This document shows, piece after piece, positions 1 through 9,351 of a DNA stretch of 56,531 nt. The position numbers and the translations under genes were made by a program. Position 1 is the stretch's first letter. Every line of letters starts with the position of its first letter. The notes beneath the pieces were generated by a model. The model was not told where the DNA came from and searched no databases. It was given only the letters and a program-made list of their open reading frames with translations. The stretch is from the NCBI GenBank assembly GCA_945883425.1, contig CAMCXM010000005.1, positions 1-56,531 of the forward strand. Direction: 5' to 3'. Source of the DNA: Spirosoma fluviale (GTDB lineage Bacteria; Bacteroidota; Bacteroidia; Cytophagales; Flexibacteraceae).

Positions 1-7
1 AATTGCT

Positions 8-15
8 TACTTTTG
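8..15 (+). promoter_or_regulatory. Bacteroidetes-type -7 box TACTTTTG upstream of DUF4143 ATPase
   Basis: Matches TAnnTTTG; about 9 nt before the ATG at 24. Confidence 0.4.
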
Positions 16-23
16 CACGGTAA

Positions 24-1190
24 ATGATTCTTAGAAAACTATCATCCGAACTTCAGAGGCGCCTGACTTTATATCCGGCCGTAGCTATTTTGGGACCACG
101 GCAAGTGGGAAAAACAACACTTGTAAAACAACTTCTGAACGCAAACCCGGAATCCTATCTTTATCTGGACCTTGAGAATTTTGAGCACAGGCAGATTCTG
201 GGGGAAGATCGCTTCTTTTTTTTCAGGAATCAAACAGGCAAAACCATCATCCTGGATGAAATTCAATTTCTTCCGGATCTTTTCAAAGATTTGCGAAGTC
301 TGATTGATGAAAACCGTGAAAACGGACGATTTATTCTATTGGGTTCTGCAAGCCCGGCCCTGCTGCGAAATGCCGCCGAATCACTCACCGGACGGATTTC
401 ATTTCTTGAAATGAGACCACTGCTTTTATCAGAAATCAATGGAGAAGCATGGGAAAAACTTTGGCTCAGGGGTGGATATCCAGGTGCTTTTCTGGCCAAT
501 ACCGATGAAGATGCACATCTTATTAATTATGACATCCTCCAATCTTATCTGCATAGAGATCTTCCCTCTTACGGTCTGAGCACGGAAACCAAAGTGACCG
601 AACTTGTCCTCCGTATGCTTTCCGGACAGCATGGGCAAATACTGAACACAGCGGAGATCGCAAAATCCATTGGAAGGTCTAATACACTGGTGATCAAAGT
701 GCTGGACTTCCTCGAAAACTCATTTATGATTCGGAAGTTAAGTCCCTGGTACGTCAATCATGGAAAGCGGCTCACCAAACGGCCAAAGTTTTACATCCGG
801 AATCCGGGACTTCTCCATAATCTCCTTTTCATACGAAATGAGGAAGCCCTGTTGCACCATTACCTGAAAGGAAGTTCGTGGGAAGGCTTTGTGATTGAGC
901 AGATTGAACCATTGCTTCCAGTGGGTTATGGGCTTTACTTTTACAGAACATCTCATGGCAATGAACTGGATCTTGTGATTACCCGTGGAACCGAAATTGT
1001 ACTTGCGATCGAAATAAAAATGTCCGGAAATCCCACCCTTTCCAGATCAAACCGTTTGGCTCTGGAGGATCTGAACAATCCCCAATTGTACATTGTGGTT
1101 CCGGGAAATAAAATCCTTCCGATCAGCCCGCAGGTAACCGTTTGCGGATTGGAACAGCTTGAAAAACAAATTGCCGGAATCTGTACCTGA
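24..1190 (+). CDS. AAA+ ATPase with C-terminal DUF4143
   Basis: Walker A GPRQVGKTTL, Walker B IILDEIQ, sensor LLGSASPALL, C-terminal GNELDLVI..IEIK; typical DUF4143 ATPase layout. Confidence 0.93.
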   Translation: MILRKLSSELQRRLTLYPAVAILGPRQVGKTTLVKQLLNANPESYLYLDLENFEHRQILGEDRFFFFRNQTGKTIILDEIQFLPDLFKDLRSLIDENRENGRFILLGSASPALLRNAAESLTGRISFLEMRPLLLSEINGEAWEKLWLRGGYPGAFLANTDEDAHLINYDILQSYLHRDLPSYGLSTETKVTELVLRMLSGQHGQILNTAEIAKSIGRSNTLVIKVLDFLENSFMIRKLSPWYVNHGKRLTKRPKFYIRNPGLLHNLLFIRNEEALLHHYLKGSSWEGFVIEQIEPLLPVGYGLYFYRTSHGNELDLVITRGTEIVLAIEIKMSGNPTLSRSNRLALEDLNNPQLYIVVPGNKILPISPQVTVCGLEQLEKQIAGICT

Positions 1191-1222
1191 TAAAATCCCG
1201 CAAGGCGGGGGCGCCATGTTCT

Positions 1223-1368
1223 GCTGTCCGGGATGTTCCGAAGGGCATCCCGGACGACACATGATGCGGATTTGAAATCCGCCAACCAACTGCCTGTGCG
1301 ATGAAGGCCGACTGTGGAGGATTACAAATCCTCGGTATCTGCGTTCGGGATAAAAGATCCCGAACAGC
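1223..1368. repeat. REP-like four-hairpin element, copy 1 (146 bp)
   Basis: Stems GTCCGGGATG/CATCCCGGAC, GCGGATTT-G-AAATCCGC, GAGGATT-ACA-AATCCTC, GTTCGGGAT/ATCCCGAAC; bounded by GCTGT...ACAGC. Confidence 0.85.
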
Positions 1369-1423
1369 GAAATAGCAATTCATTTTCCTTTGAACTTTCC
1401 TCTTTGAATTTTAAACTCCATCC

Positions 1424-1569
1424 GCTGTCCGGGATGTTCCGAAGGGCATCCCGGACGACACATGATGCGGATTTACAATCCGCCAACCAACTGCCTGTGC
1501 GATGGAGACCGACTGTAGAGGATTTCAAATCCTCGGCATCTGCATTCGGGATGAAACATCCAGAACAGC
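1424..1569. repeat. REP-like four-hairpin element, copy 2 (146 bp), direct repeat of copy 1
   Basis: Same length and order of hairpins as 1223-1368, roughly a dozen substitutions by eye. Confidence 0.85.
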
Positions 1570-1638
1570 AATACAGAGAAAAATCCATTTTGAAAGAAAC
1601 CCATCATTCTCCTAATTGGACACTGAAAACAACACCAA

Positions 1639-2877
1639 ATGAAAATCAACGCGAGCCGCCTTCAGCAGCATTTTGAGGCCATGAGCCTGATCGGTAAAAT
1701 CGGAGAAACCGGTACCTGCCGCCCAACGATGACCACCCTCGAAAAGGAGGCCTTTACACTGGCCGGAGGCTGGATGAAAGAGGCCGGTATGTCGGTCAGG
1801 ATTGACGATTTCGGCAACCTCATCGGTCGTTTGGAAGGACGGAATCCTGCTCTTCCGGTGCTGATGATGGGTTCGCACCTGGATTCACAGCCGTATGGCG
1901 GACGGTTCGATGGCGTGGCGGGCGTTCTTTGCGCCATCGAAGTGATGACCACCATGACCGAAAATGGCATCCAGCCGGAGCGGTCCATTGAAGTGATTTC
2001 TTTTGCGGATGAAGAAGGCTGGCGCTTCAACAAAGGATTGTTTGGTTCGAGAGGAATTCTGGGGAAACTGGAAGAAGGCGAACTGAACCGCACCGATAAG
2101 GACGGCATCACCCGTCGTCAGGCATTGCTGGATTTTGGTTGTGACCCAACCCGATTTACGGAATCTGAATACAAACCGGGCAGCATCCACTGCTTTCTGG
2201 AGCTGCACATCGAACAGGGACCTGTCCTGGATATGGCGGCCAAACCAATCGGGGTGGTAACGGGTATTTCGGGGCCGATCTGGTGGACCGTCCGTCTGAA
2301 GGGCATGGCGGGTCATACAGGCTCCGTCCCGATGCCGATCCGGAAAGACCCGATGGTGGGCGCTGCGGAAATTATAATGGCGGTGAATGAAATAGCGAAT
2401 CAGGTTCCGGGTGCCCCTACAGTGGGTTCGGTGGCAACGATTCAGGTATTTCCGGCTTCGCGAAACATCATTCCGGAATCCTGCACGTTTACCATTGATC
2501 TCCGGGACATCGATCTGGAACGCCGCAACCGGTATGAAAAACAGTTGCTCGACCGGATTGATGCCATTTGTAAAAAGCATTCGCTCACCTACGAGATTTC
2601 AGAAGATACCCGCAGCGATCCACGCTATTGCGCCGACTGGATCAAAGACCTGATCCGGACCGAATGTAAAAACCTGAATCTGGATGCACCCGAACTGATG
2701 AGCGGACCTTTCCACGATGCCCTTGCACTTTCCTATGCCTGTGATTACGGGATGATTTTCGTGCGTTGCAAAGACGGCATCAGCCACAATCCTCTGGAAT
2801 ATTCATCTTATGAAGACCTGGCTCTCGGGACGGAAGTTCTGTACGGAACGGTTCAGGGAGTTTTGAAGCGGGGGTGA
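1639..2877 (+). CDS. M20-family Zn-dependent hydrolase (N-carbamoyl amino acid hydrolase / allantoate amidohydrolase / hydantoinase family)
   Basis: GSHLDSQPYGGRFDGVAGV, SFADEEGWRF, LELHIEQGPVLD, SGPFHDALALS motifs. Confidence 0.92.
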   Translation: MKINASRLQQHFEAMSLIGKIGETGTCRPTMTTLEKEAFTLAGGWMKEAGMSVRIDDFGNLIGRLEGRNPALPVLMMGSHLDSQPYGGRFDGVAGVLCAIEVMTTMTENGIQPERSIEVISFADEEGWRFNKGLFGSRGILGKLEEGELNRTDKDGITRRQALLDFGCDPTRFTESEYKPGSIHCFLELHIEQGPVLDMAAKPIGVVTGISGPIWWTVRLKGMAGHTGSVPMPIRKDPMVGAAEIIMAVNEIANQVPGAPTVGSVATIQVFPASRNIIPESCTFTIDLRDIDLERRNRYEKQLLDRIDAICKKHSLTYEISEDTRSDPRYCADWIKDLIRTECKNLNLDAPELMSGPFHDALALSYACDYGMIFVRCKDGISHNPLEYSSYEDLALGTEVLYGTVQGVLKRG

Positions 2878-2929
2878 GAAACCAAGCAATACTTCTGTTT
2901 GAATGATTTGAATTTATTATTTTCGTGCT

Positions 2930-3157
2930 ATGGTTGATTGGAGAAAATACATTTCAATAAATTCGGAAATCAGGTTTGGGAAACCTTGTCTTTCCGGAAC
3001 CCGCATTTCCGTTGGAGATGTTCTAAGTTGGTTAGCAAGTGGAATGACCCACGCCGAAATCATGGAAGATTTTCCACAGCTATCTACCGAACAAATACTT
3101 GCAGTCCTGGCTTATTCTGCCGAAAGGGAATCCATCACAAAAATTGTCGCTGCTTGA
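2930..3157 (+). CDS. DUF433 family antitoxin
   Basis: INSEIRFGKPCLSGTRISVGDVLSWLASGMTHAEIMEDFPQLSTEQILAVLAYSAERE is typical DUF433. Confidence 0.9.
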   Translation: MVDWRKYISINSEIRFGKPCLSGTRISVGDVLSWLASGMTHAEIMEDFPQLSTEQILAVLAYSAERESITKIVAA

Positions 3158-3468
3158 AATTTCTTCTTGATGAAAACATTTCGAAAAGGGTTGTTACCCT
3201 AATTGAATCCGACTGGATGCAATTTGACCATGTCCTGACCGTTTCACCCGAGTTAGGTCGTCCAGCATCAGATCATCAGATATGGAAATTTGCCAAAAAC
3301 TTCAATTACCATATTGTAACCAGAGATGAAGATTTCATAAAACTTTCGATGTTGTTCGGTCTTCCACCTAAAGTGATTTATGTAAATTCCGGAAATATTA
3401 CTAACAAGGAATTCAGTGGTGTATTGATAAAAAAACGAACAGAAAATCAAAAGGTTTATCGAAGATGA
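3154..3468 (+). CDS. DUF5615 family PIN-like toxin (TTG start overlapping the antitoxin stop)
   Basis: In frame from TTG 3154: MKFLLDENISKRVVTLIE...HIVTRDEDFIKLS; the ATG at 2938 in this frame is antisensical to DUF433 coding. Confidence 0.85.
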   Translation: MKFLLDENISKRVVTLIESDWMQFDHVLTVSPELGRPASDHQIWKFAKNFNYHIVTRDEDFIKLSMLFGLPPKVIYVNSGNITNKEFSGVLIKKRTENQKVYRR

Positions 3469-3593
3469 GGAATATGGTTTTCTGGTTATAAACTGATTCA
3501 AATAGTAAGGTTCCCAAGAACATTATCATTCAATTTTTTCCAGAGAACGGATTTCAATCCCTGATAAATCTAAAGAAATCCAGCGATGGAAAA

Positions 3594-3968
3594 TCAGGAC
3601 TCCGTTGCCCAATTGATAATGCCGGTTACATCATCAATTGCCTCCTTTACAACAGCAACCGTTCCTTGTCCGTCATAACCCATTACAAGGTGCGTGTAGT
3701 AGTATCCCTGGTCGAACATTTTTGACACCTTCCCATCATTGATCCTTTGTCGGTATTTGGTTTGGTCGGGGCGCCCCTTTCCTTTTTTGATTTCAGGGAA
3801 TTTGTGATCGAGAGCCAGCAATGCTCCATTCCAAAGCGTATTGCCCGCCATTTTAATATATTTAGGGTCGTTGTAATACTTGCCTTCTTTCCCTGCTTTG
3901 GTGCTCAGAATTTCTTTGGCGTTGTCCACATAGCGCATGGCTTCGGACCGAATTTCATTTTTACTCAT
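3594..3968 (-). CDS. DUF5618 family protein
   Basis: MSKNEIRSEAMRYVDNAKEILSTKAGKEGKYYNDPKYIKMAGNTLWNGALLALD; ORF-track start at 4121 overlaps nhaD, start at 3968 preferred. Confidence 0.75.
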   Translation of the reverse strand: MSKNEIRSEAMRYVDNAKEILSTKAGKEGKYYNDPKYIKMAGNTLWNGALLALDHKFPEIKKGKGRPDQTKYRQRINDGKVSKMFDQGYYYTHLVMGYDGQGTVAVVKEAIDDVTGIINWATES

Positions 3969-4027
3969 CGTAGTTTGTTTAATAGTGCAAAAATAAAAAG
4001 AACTGCAGATTTTCAAATAGTCAAATC

Positions 4028-5302
4028 TCATCCATGGATCAGATTTCGCTGCAGAATAAAGAAACCGATTCCGGCCAGAAACCCGGTCAAAGCCAACCAG
4101 CTGATGTTTTTGAGGTACCACATGAAATCTATCTTCTCTATCCCCATCGCAGCGACTCCCGCAGCTGATCCGATGATGATAACGCTTCCGCCGGTTCCGG
4201 TTGTGAGGGCAATCAGTTCCCAGAAATAATGGTCCGTTGGGAAGGAAGTGAGGTCGTACATTCCCTGCGAAGCCGCCACCAAAGGCACATTATCCACAAT
4301 GGCCGAAAGCAATCCAAGTGCTGTGGCAATCACATAATTATTGCCGAGCGTCTGGTCCAGGAAAGTGGCCAGAAGTTTGAGAATATGGAACGTTTCCAGT
4401 GCCGAAACTGCCAGCAGGATACCCAGGAAAAAGAGAATACTGGGTGTATCGATCCGCTCCAACGCATGGGTGACCGACAACTTCGACTTTTGCTCCGGCG
4501 GCTTGCTTTCGTGGAGAATGGCCAACAGAATCCACAACAGACCCAATGCCAGAAGTATGCCCATAAACGGTGGAAGGTGCGTGACCATTTTAAACACCGG
4601 CACAAACAGCAGCAAAGACAATCCAGATATCAGAATTATCCGGGCATCCCGCCGGTCTCCATGAATTTCTTCCTGTCTTTTAACTTCAAATGTTTGGTTT
4701 CGAAATCTTGGTATTAAGATCAAAAGTGGGACAAGGCACACAAGGATGCTGGGAATAAACAATTGCAGAATGATGTTTATTGCCGAAATCTGCCCGCCAA
4801 TCCAAAGCATCGTGGTGGTGACGTCACCCAAAGGAGAAAATGCCCCCCCTGAATTCGCCGCAATAATGATCATTCCCACAAACCATAGCCTGTCTTGTTT
4901 GTGTGACAGAATCTTGGCTGTAAGAGAAGTCATCACAATTGCAGTGGTGAGATTGTCAAGCATAGACGACATAAAAAATGTGATTATACTGATAATCCAA
5001 AGCAGTTTCACCTTACTCCGTGTTTTGATCTGATCGGTGATTAGGCTAAATCCATTGTGGCTGTCGATCAATTCTACAATGGTCATGGCCCCAAGAAGGA
5101 AAAACAGAATGGAGGCAATATCGCCCAGATGGTGCATCAGTTGGTTGACGGCTTCGTCCTTTTCAACACCACTGAGCATATAGGCCGTCCAGCAAAAGAC
5201 ACCGGTAAGCAAGGCAGATGCGGCTTTATTGAGTTTTAATGGATGCTCAAATGCTATGGCCAGGTAGCCGAGAACAAAAATGACGATGACCAGAATTGCC
5301 AT
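4028..5302 (-). CDS. nhaD: NhaD-type Na+/H+ antiporter
   Basis: Multi-TM protein, MSSMLDNLTTAIVMTSL, SPLGDVTTTMLWIGGQ, IVDNVPLVAA motifs; start at 5302 (MAILVIVIF) preferred over 5386. Confidence 0.88.
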   Translation of the reverse strand: MAILVIVIFVLGYLAIAFEHPLKLNKAASALLTGVFCWTAYMLSGVEKDEAVNQLMHHLGDIASILFFLLGAMTIVELIDSHNGFSLITDQIKTRSKVKLLWIISIITFFMSSMLDNLTTAIVMTSLTAKILSHKQDRLWFVGMIIIAANSGGAFSPLGDVTTTMLWIGGQISAINIILQLFIPSILVCLVPLLILIPRFRNQTFEVKRQEEIHGDRRDARIILISGLSLLLFVPVFKMVTHLPPFMGILLALGLLWILLAILHESKPPEQKSKLSVTHALERIDTPSILFFLGILLAVSALETFHILKLLATFLDQTLGNNYVIATALGLLSAIVDNVPLVAASQGMYDLTSFPTDHYFWELIALTTGTGGSVIIIGSAAGVAAMGIEKIDFMWYLKNISWLALTGFLAGIGFFILQRNLIHG

Positions 5303-5754
5303 AAAGGAAAAAGTTGCGCAATGAATGAAAGTGTAAAATAAGCAAATCTGACTTGCAGTAACCCGAATTCCATTTAGAAGGACCAATTTCTACTATCCTT
5401 ATCTCCGTGGTTTTGATTCGATAAAAACGAATAGCAGAACTGGTTTAAAGAAATGATGTGGTAAAGAATCCGATGTGGCGTTGCTTTTAGCTGTTCAGAT
5501 TCTAAATAGTTTATTGACTGAATTTCCTTTGCCATTTGATAGCCCTTCTTTATACGATCACAAAACTCCAATCATAATAGAGAATCAATGGACTGCACAT
5601 TCTAATCCAGTAACATAGGCAACAACCACAAGCAGACGGGAAAGTACTGCGATAATCGTAGGAATTTAATCTGATGCTTTGTCAACAGATTTTCTGATGT
5701 ACCCGCCCAAAAGGAAACAGCTGTCTATTCTCCAGACCTGCCATACCATCATAA

Positions 5755-5788
5755 AAAAAGCCCCGCTTTCGGCAGGGCTCTTTTTTAT
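5755..5788. terminator. Intrinsic terminator downstream of dnaN
   Basis: AAAAAAAGCCCCGCTTTCGGCAGGGCTCTTTTTT hairpin with A/T tracts. Confidence 0.75.
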
Positions 5789-5808
5789 TATTTTACTTTG
5801 GAACGGTA

Positions 5809-6933
5809 TTAAAGATTTGAATTCAGCATCACTGGCATGATCAGCATCAGGATTTCTTCTCCGTCTTCCAATGTTTTTGGAATCAACAATGCCGCCTTGT
5901 TTGGAGCCGACATTTCCAGATCCACCAGATTGGATGAAATATTGTTGAGCATTTCCATCATCAGTTTTGAGCTGAATCCGATTTCCATTTCCTCACCATT
6001 GTATTCACAGCTCAACTTTTCAGAGGCCTCGTTGCTGTAATCGACATCTTCGGCCGAAATCTGTAGCTCGGTCGCTTTTATTGAAAACCGAACCTGGTTG
6101 GTGGCTTTGTTGGAGTAGATGGAAATACGCTTCAATGAATTAAGCAATTCCAAACGCTCCACCGTCATTACATTGAGGTTGTTGAGAGGAATGGCATTTT
6201 CGTATTCAGGGAAGCGCTCATCGATCAGACGACAAATCAGCTCGATGTTGCCAAATTCGAAAAACGCATTGGATGAATTAAAGTTGAGTTTCAATAAAGT
6301 CTTATCACTTGGTAAAAGTGCTTTGACAATCTGAAGTGCTTTTCTTGGCAGCAAAATCGATGTTTCGTTGGGAGAAATCAGATCGGCTCTCTGATAACGA
6401 ACCAACCGGTGACCATCTGTTGCAGCGAAAACCGTTTTATCTGATTTCAACTGAAGAAACACACCACTCATACTTGGGCGCATTTCGTCGTTACTGGTTG
6501 CGAACAATGTATTGCTGAGTGCCCGGTTCAGGGAATTAGCTTCCATTGAAATGGAAAACGCATTGGCTACGGCCGGAACCCTTGGAAAATCAACCGAATT
6601 GGCACCGGAAACTTTGTAACGACCATTCTCTGAAGTGATCTCGATACTGTAGGTCTCTTCATCAATAGTAACAGAGATGGGCTGTTCCGGAAGATTCCGT
6701 AATGTTTCAAGAAAAATCTTGGCCGGTACCGCAATGGTGCCAGCTTCATCGGCTTCTACTGGAATCGAGATTTTGGCCGTTGTCTGAAGATCAGATGCAG
6801 TTGCGATCAGCACTCCATCTGCCACATCGATCAAAAAATTCTCCAGGATCGGAATAACCGGATTGGTGGAAACCACTCCTGAAATCTGCGAGAGATTTTT
6901 GAGCAGCAACGAAGAAGAAACAATGAATTGCAT
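5809..6933 (-). CDS. dnaN: DNA polymerase III subunit beta (sliding clamp)
   Basis: Full-length clamp, ATDGHRLVRY and C-terminal ILMLIMPVMLNS. Confidence 0.97.
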   Translation of the reverse strand: MQFIVSSSLLLKNLSQISGVVSTNPVIPILENFLIDVADGVLIATASDLQTTAKISIPVEADEAGTIAVPAKIFLETLRNLPEQPISVTIDEETYSIEITSENGRYKVSGANSVDFPRVPAVANAFSISMEANSLNRALSNTLFATSNDEMRPSMSGVFLQLKSDKTVFAATDGHRLVRYQRADLISPNETSILLPRKALQIVKALLPSDKTLLKLNFNSSNAFFEFGNIELICRLIDERFPEYENAIPLNNLNVMTVERLELLNSLKRISIYSNKATNQVRFSIKATELQISAEDVDYSNEASEKLSCEYNGEEMEIGFSSKLMMEMLNNISSNLVDLEMSAPNKAALLIPKTLEDGEEILMLIMPVMLNSNL

Positions 6934-6957
6934 AGTATGCTTCGATGATTGGACGGT

Positions 6958-6982
6958 AAAAAAAAAAGCAGCCTTGGGCTGC
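6958..6982 (-). terminator. Intrinsic terminator between tRNA-Asn and dnaN
   Basis: Minus strand GCAGCC-CAA-GGCTGC followed by T10. Confidence 0.75.
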
Positions 6983-6989
6983 CCTTCTG

Positions 6990-7063
6990 CTCTTCCTCTT
7001 GGGCTTGAACCAAGGACCCCCTGATTAACAGTCAGGTGCTCTAACCAACTGAGCTAAGGAAGA
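6990..7063 (-). tRNA. tRNA-Asn(GTT)
   Basis: Minus strand TCTTCCTTAGCTCAGTTGGTTAGAGCACCTGACTGTTAATCAGGGGGTCCTTGGTTCAAGCCCAAGAGGAAGAG; cloverleaf arms and GTT anticodon. Confidence 0.95.
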
Positions 7064-7125
7064 AAGTGGTGCAAAACTATAGGTATGTTTTCACAATCCA
7101 ATAATCCTGCACAAAAAAATAAAAA

Positions 7126-7434
7126 TTATTTTGTGGCAGCACTGTCAACTGGAGCTGTTTCTGCATTGGCAGGAGCGGAAACCTCCTGAGCAACAGGAGC
7201 ACTAACCGGCTTCTTTCCATTGAATAAAATTTCTTTAATCCGGGCCGACTGGTCTGCAGCGTCTGCTGGCGTTGGATATGTGTTTTTCGATTGTCTGGCA
7301 GGACCATCCACTTCACCGTAAATCCGGGAATTTTCCTGCATCTGATCTTTTTTTGGAAGGTCAACTACCTTGCTGTATCTGCCACATGAGGCTATAACGA
7401 CAAGACAACCAATTAGTAAGATGTTCTTCTTCAT
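7126..7434 (-). CDS. Small putative lipoprotein
   Basis: MKKNILLIGCLVVIASCGRYSKV lipobox; low-complexity tail; start at 7434 preferred. Confidence 0.65.
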   Translation of the reverse strand: MKKNILLIGCLVVIASCGRYSKVVDLPKKDQMQENSRIYGEVDGPARQSKNTYPTPADAADQSARIKEILFNGKKPVSAPVAQEVSAPANAETAPVDSAATK

Positions 7435-7530
7435 GTTTGAAATTGTTGCGCAAATATAGAGGGAATGTGATTGGAACAAACAAACCTTTCATAATCTTAA
7501 TTTTCAATTTGCCTCACTCCTATTTTCAGG

Positions 7531-7538
7531 TATTTTTG
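7531..7538 (+). promoter_or_regulatory. Bacteroidetes -7 box TATTTTTG upstream of sucD
   Basis: TAnnTTTG match 36 bp upstream of the ATG. Confidence 0.5.
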
Positions 7539-7573
7539 TGGCCTCGAAAAACATCCTTTTCCGCTAATAATAC

Positions 7574-8464
7574 ATGAGTGTACTGGTTAACAAAGATTCA
7601 AGAGTAATAGTTCAGGGTTTCACCGGCTCTGAAGGCAGCTTTCACGCACAACAGATGATTGAGTATGGCACAACTGTCGTGGGTGGGGTTACGCCTGGTA
7701 AAGGCGGACAAACACATCTTGACCGGCCGGTTTTCAACACTGTTTCTGAAGCAGTTGCAAAAGCAGGAGCGAACGTTTCCATTATTTTTGTTCCGCCTGC
7801 ATTCGCCGCTGATGCCATTATGGAATCTGCTGACGCCGGAATAGGAGTGATCATCTGTATTACAGAAGGTATCCCTGTGAAAGATATGATTGCGGTGAAA
7901 GACTATCTCAAGCACCACAATTCTATTCTCATCGGACCAAACTGCCCGGGTGTCATCACTCCGGAAGAAGCGAAAGTGGGCATCATGCCAGGATTCGTAT
8001 TTAAAAAAGGAAGAATTGGCATCGTGTCAAAATCCGGGACTCTTACCTACGAAGCCGCAGACCAGGTAGTAAAAGCCGGACTCGGTATCTCAACTGCTAT
8101 TGGAATCGGTGGTGATCCGATCATCGGAACCACCACAAAGCAGGCCGTCGAAATGCTGATGAACGATCCTGAAACGGACGGCATTATTTTGATCGGAGAA
8201 ATCGGAGGAACCTACGAAGCGGATGCCGCCCGGTGGGTTCGTGCAGACGGAAACCGGAAGCCGGTAGTCGGCTTCATTGCAGGACAGACTGCACCTCCGG
8301 GAAGAAGAATGGGCCATGCTGGTGCCATCATCGGTGGAGCAGACGACACAGCCGCTGCCAAAATGCGGATCATGCGGGAAAATGGAATTGAAGTGGTGGA
8401 CAGTCCGGCTGAAATCGGTGCTACTATGCTTACGGTTATGACCGCTGCAGGCATCTTGGCCTAA
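7574..8464 (+). CDS. sucD: Succinate--CoA ligase subunit alpha
   Basis: [40 protein letters not shown]. Confidence 0.97.
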   Translation: MSVLVNKDSRVIVQGFTGSEGSFHAQQMIEYGTTVVGGVTPGKGGQTHLDRPVFNTVSEAVAKAGANVSIIFVPPAFAADAIMESADAGIGVIICITEGIPVKDMIAVKDYLKHHNSILIGPNCPGVITPEEAKVGIMPGFVFKKGRIGIVSKSGTLTYEAADQVVKAGLGISTAIGIGGDPIIGTTTKQAVEMLMNDPETDGIILIGEIGGTYEADAARWVRADGNRKPVVGFIAGQTAPPGRRMGHAGAIIGGADDTAAAKMRIMRENGIEVVDSPAEIGATMLTVMTAAGILA

Positions 8465-8508
8465 ATAAAGAATCGAAACAATCAGGAAAATACAAGCAAA
8501 TTGAAACT

Positions 8509-8985
8509 ATGGCACTTTTTGGAAACAACGTAAAAGAAAAGGAAGCATATCAGTCTTCCACCCCTACCCCGGTCATGGAGACCGCAAATCCTTATGTATC
8601 CAGCCCCAACTCAATGAACGTGATTGGGAAAGGAACCACCATTACAGGTGACATCGACACCAGCAATGACATACGCATCGATGGCAAACTGGAAGGCAAT
8701 CTGTATTGCAAAGCAAAAGTAATTCTGGGCAGCTCTGCTGTTCTGGAAGGAAATCTTTCTGCAGTACATGCCGAAATTTCCGGCGAAGTTGTTGGTAAAG
8801 TTGAAGTGAACGAAATGTTGACTCTCAAGAATTCCTGCACCATTCATGGTGACATTAACACTGGAAAACTGATCATTGAAGGCGGAGCCAAATTCAATGG
8901 AAGCTGTAAAATGGGTGCCGTTTCGAAAGAAGTTTCGCTGAACGGATCGAACAACATGAAAAAGCCAGTGGCAGCTTCTGTCTAG
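8509..8985 (+). CDS. Bactofilin (polymer-forming cytoskeletal protein)
   Basis: IGKGTTITGDIDTSNDIRIDGKLEGNLYCKAKVILGSSAVLEGNLSA beta-helix repeats. Confidence 0.92.
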   Translation: MALFGNNVKEKEAYQSSTPTPVMETANPYVSSPNSMNVIGKGTTITGDIDTSNDIRIDGKLEGNLYCKAKVILGSSAVLEGNLSAVHAEISGEVVGKVEVNEMLTLKNSCTIHGDINTGKLIIEGGAKFNGSCKMGAVSKEVSLNGSNNMKKPVAASV

Positions 8986-9003
8986 GATCCAAATAACATT
9001 TAC

Positions 9004-9034
9004 CAAAGGCCGGAATTGTTCCGGCCTTTTTTAT
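9004..9034 (+). terminator. Intrinsic terminator downstream of bactofilin gene
   Basis: AAAGGCCGGAATTGTTCCGGCCTTTTTT. Confidence 0.8.
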
Positions 9035-9036
9035 TT

Positions 9037-9231
9037 ATGAACCCTTACCTCAAATACAGTGGAATGGCTTTCCAGCTTGTGTTTTTTATTCTGGCAGGCT
9101 ATTACATCGGAAAATATGCCGGTGCCGCCATGGGATGGAATCAAAGCACTACTTCTGCTGTTGGCCTACTGTTCTTTCTCTCAACCGGATTATTCAAAAT
9201 TATCCGCGACATCCTGAAAGAAAACGTCTGA
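9037..9231 (+). CDS. AtpZ/AtpI family protein
   Basis: MNPYLKYSGMAFQLVFFILAGYYIGKYAG; two TM helices; start at 9037, since 9016 lies within the terminator. Confidence 0.8.
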   Translation: MNPYLKYSGMAFQLVFFILAGYYIGKYAGAAMGWNQSTTSAVGLLFFLSTGLFKIIRDILKENV

Positions 9232-9314
9232 TCCTTGCAGCGTATACAAAAGACCTTTTAACATTTTTTTCCCCCAATCAAAGACCATATGGTGGGATAA
9301 GAAATCTTCCCAAT

Positions 9315-9322
9315 TAGTTTTG
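9315..9322 (+). promoter_or_regulatory. Bacteroidetes -7 box TAGTTTTG upstream of S46 peptidase
   Basis: TAnnTTTG match about 30 nt upstream of the start. Confidence 0.55.
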
Positions 9323-9351
9323 CATCTCTTTTTATTAAAACACCGATCATT

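Noticed and set aside
1314-1676. 120-aa ORF and antisense ORFs (1322-1588, 953-1285) over the hairpin repeats
   Set aside because: Peptides such as LADCKSASCVVRDALRNIPDS and EDFKSSASAFGMKHPEQ are translations of the palindromic repeat; both strands give similar spurious ORFs.
1885-2580. 231-aa minus-strand ORF antisense to the M20 hydrolase
   Set aside because: Shadow ORF; the plus-strand product is clearly conserved.
3747-4229. 160-aa plus-strand ORF antisense to DUF5618 and nhaD
   Set aside because: Antisense to two recognisable coding regions, with low-complexity composition typical of shadow ORFs.
5374-5571. 65-aa minus-strand ORF upstream of nhaD
   Set aside because: Non-ATG (TTG) start, no recognisable family, overlaps the probable nhaD leader; insufficient support.
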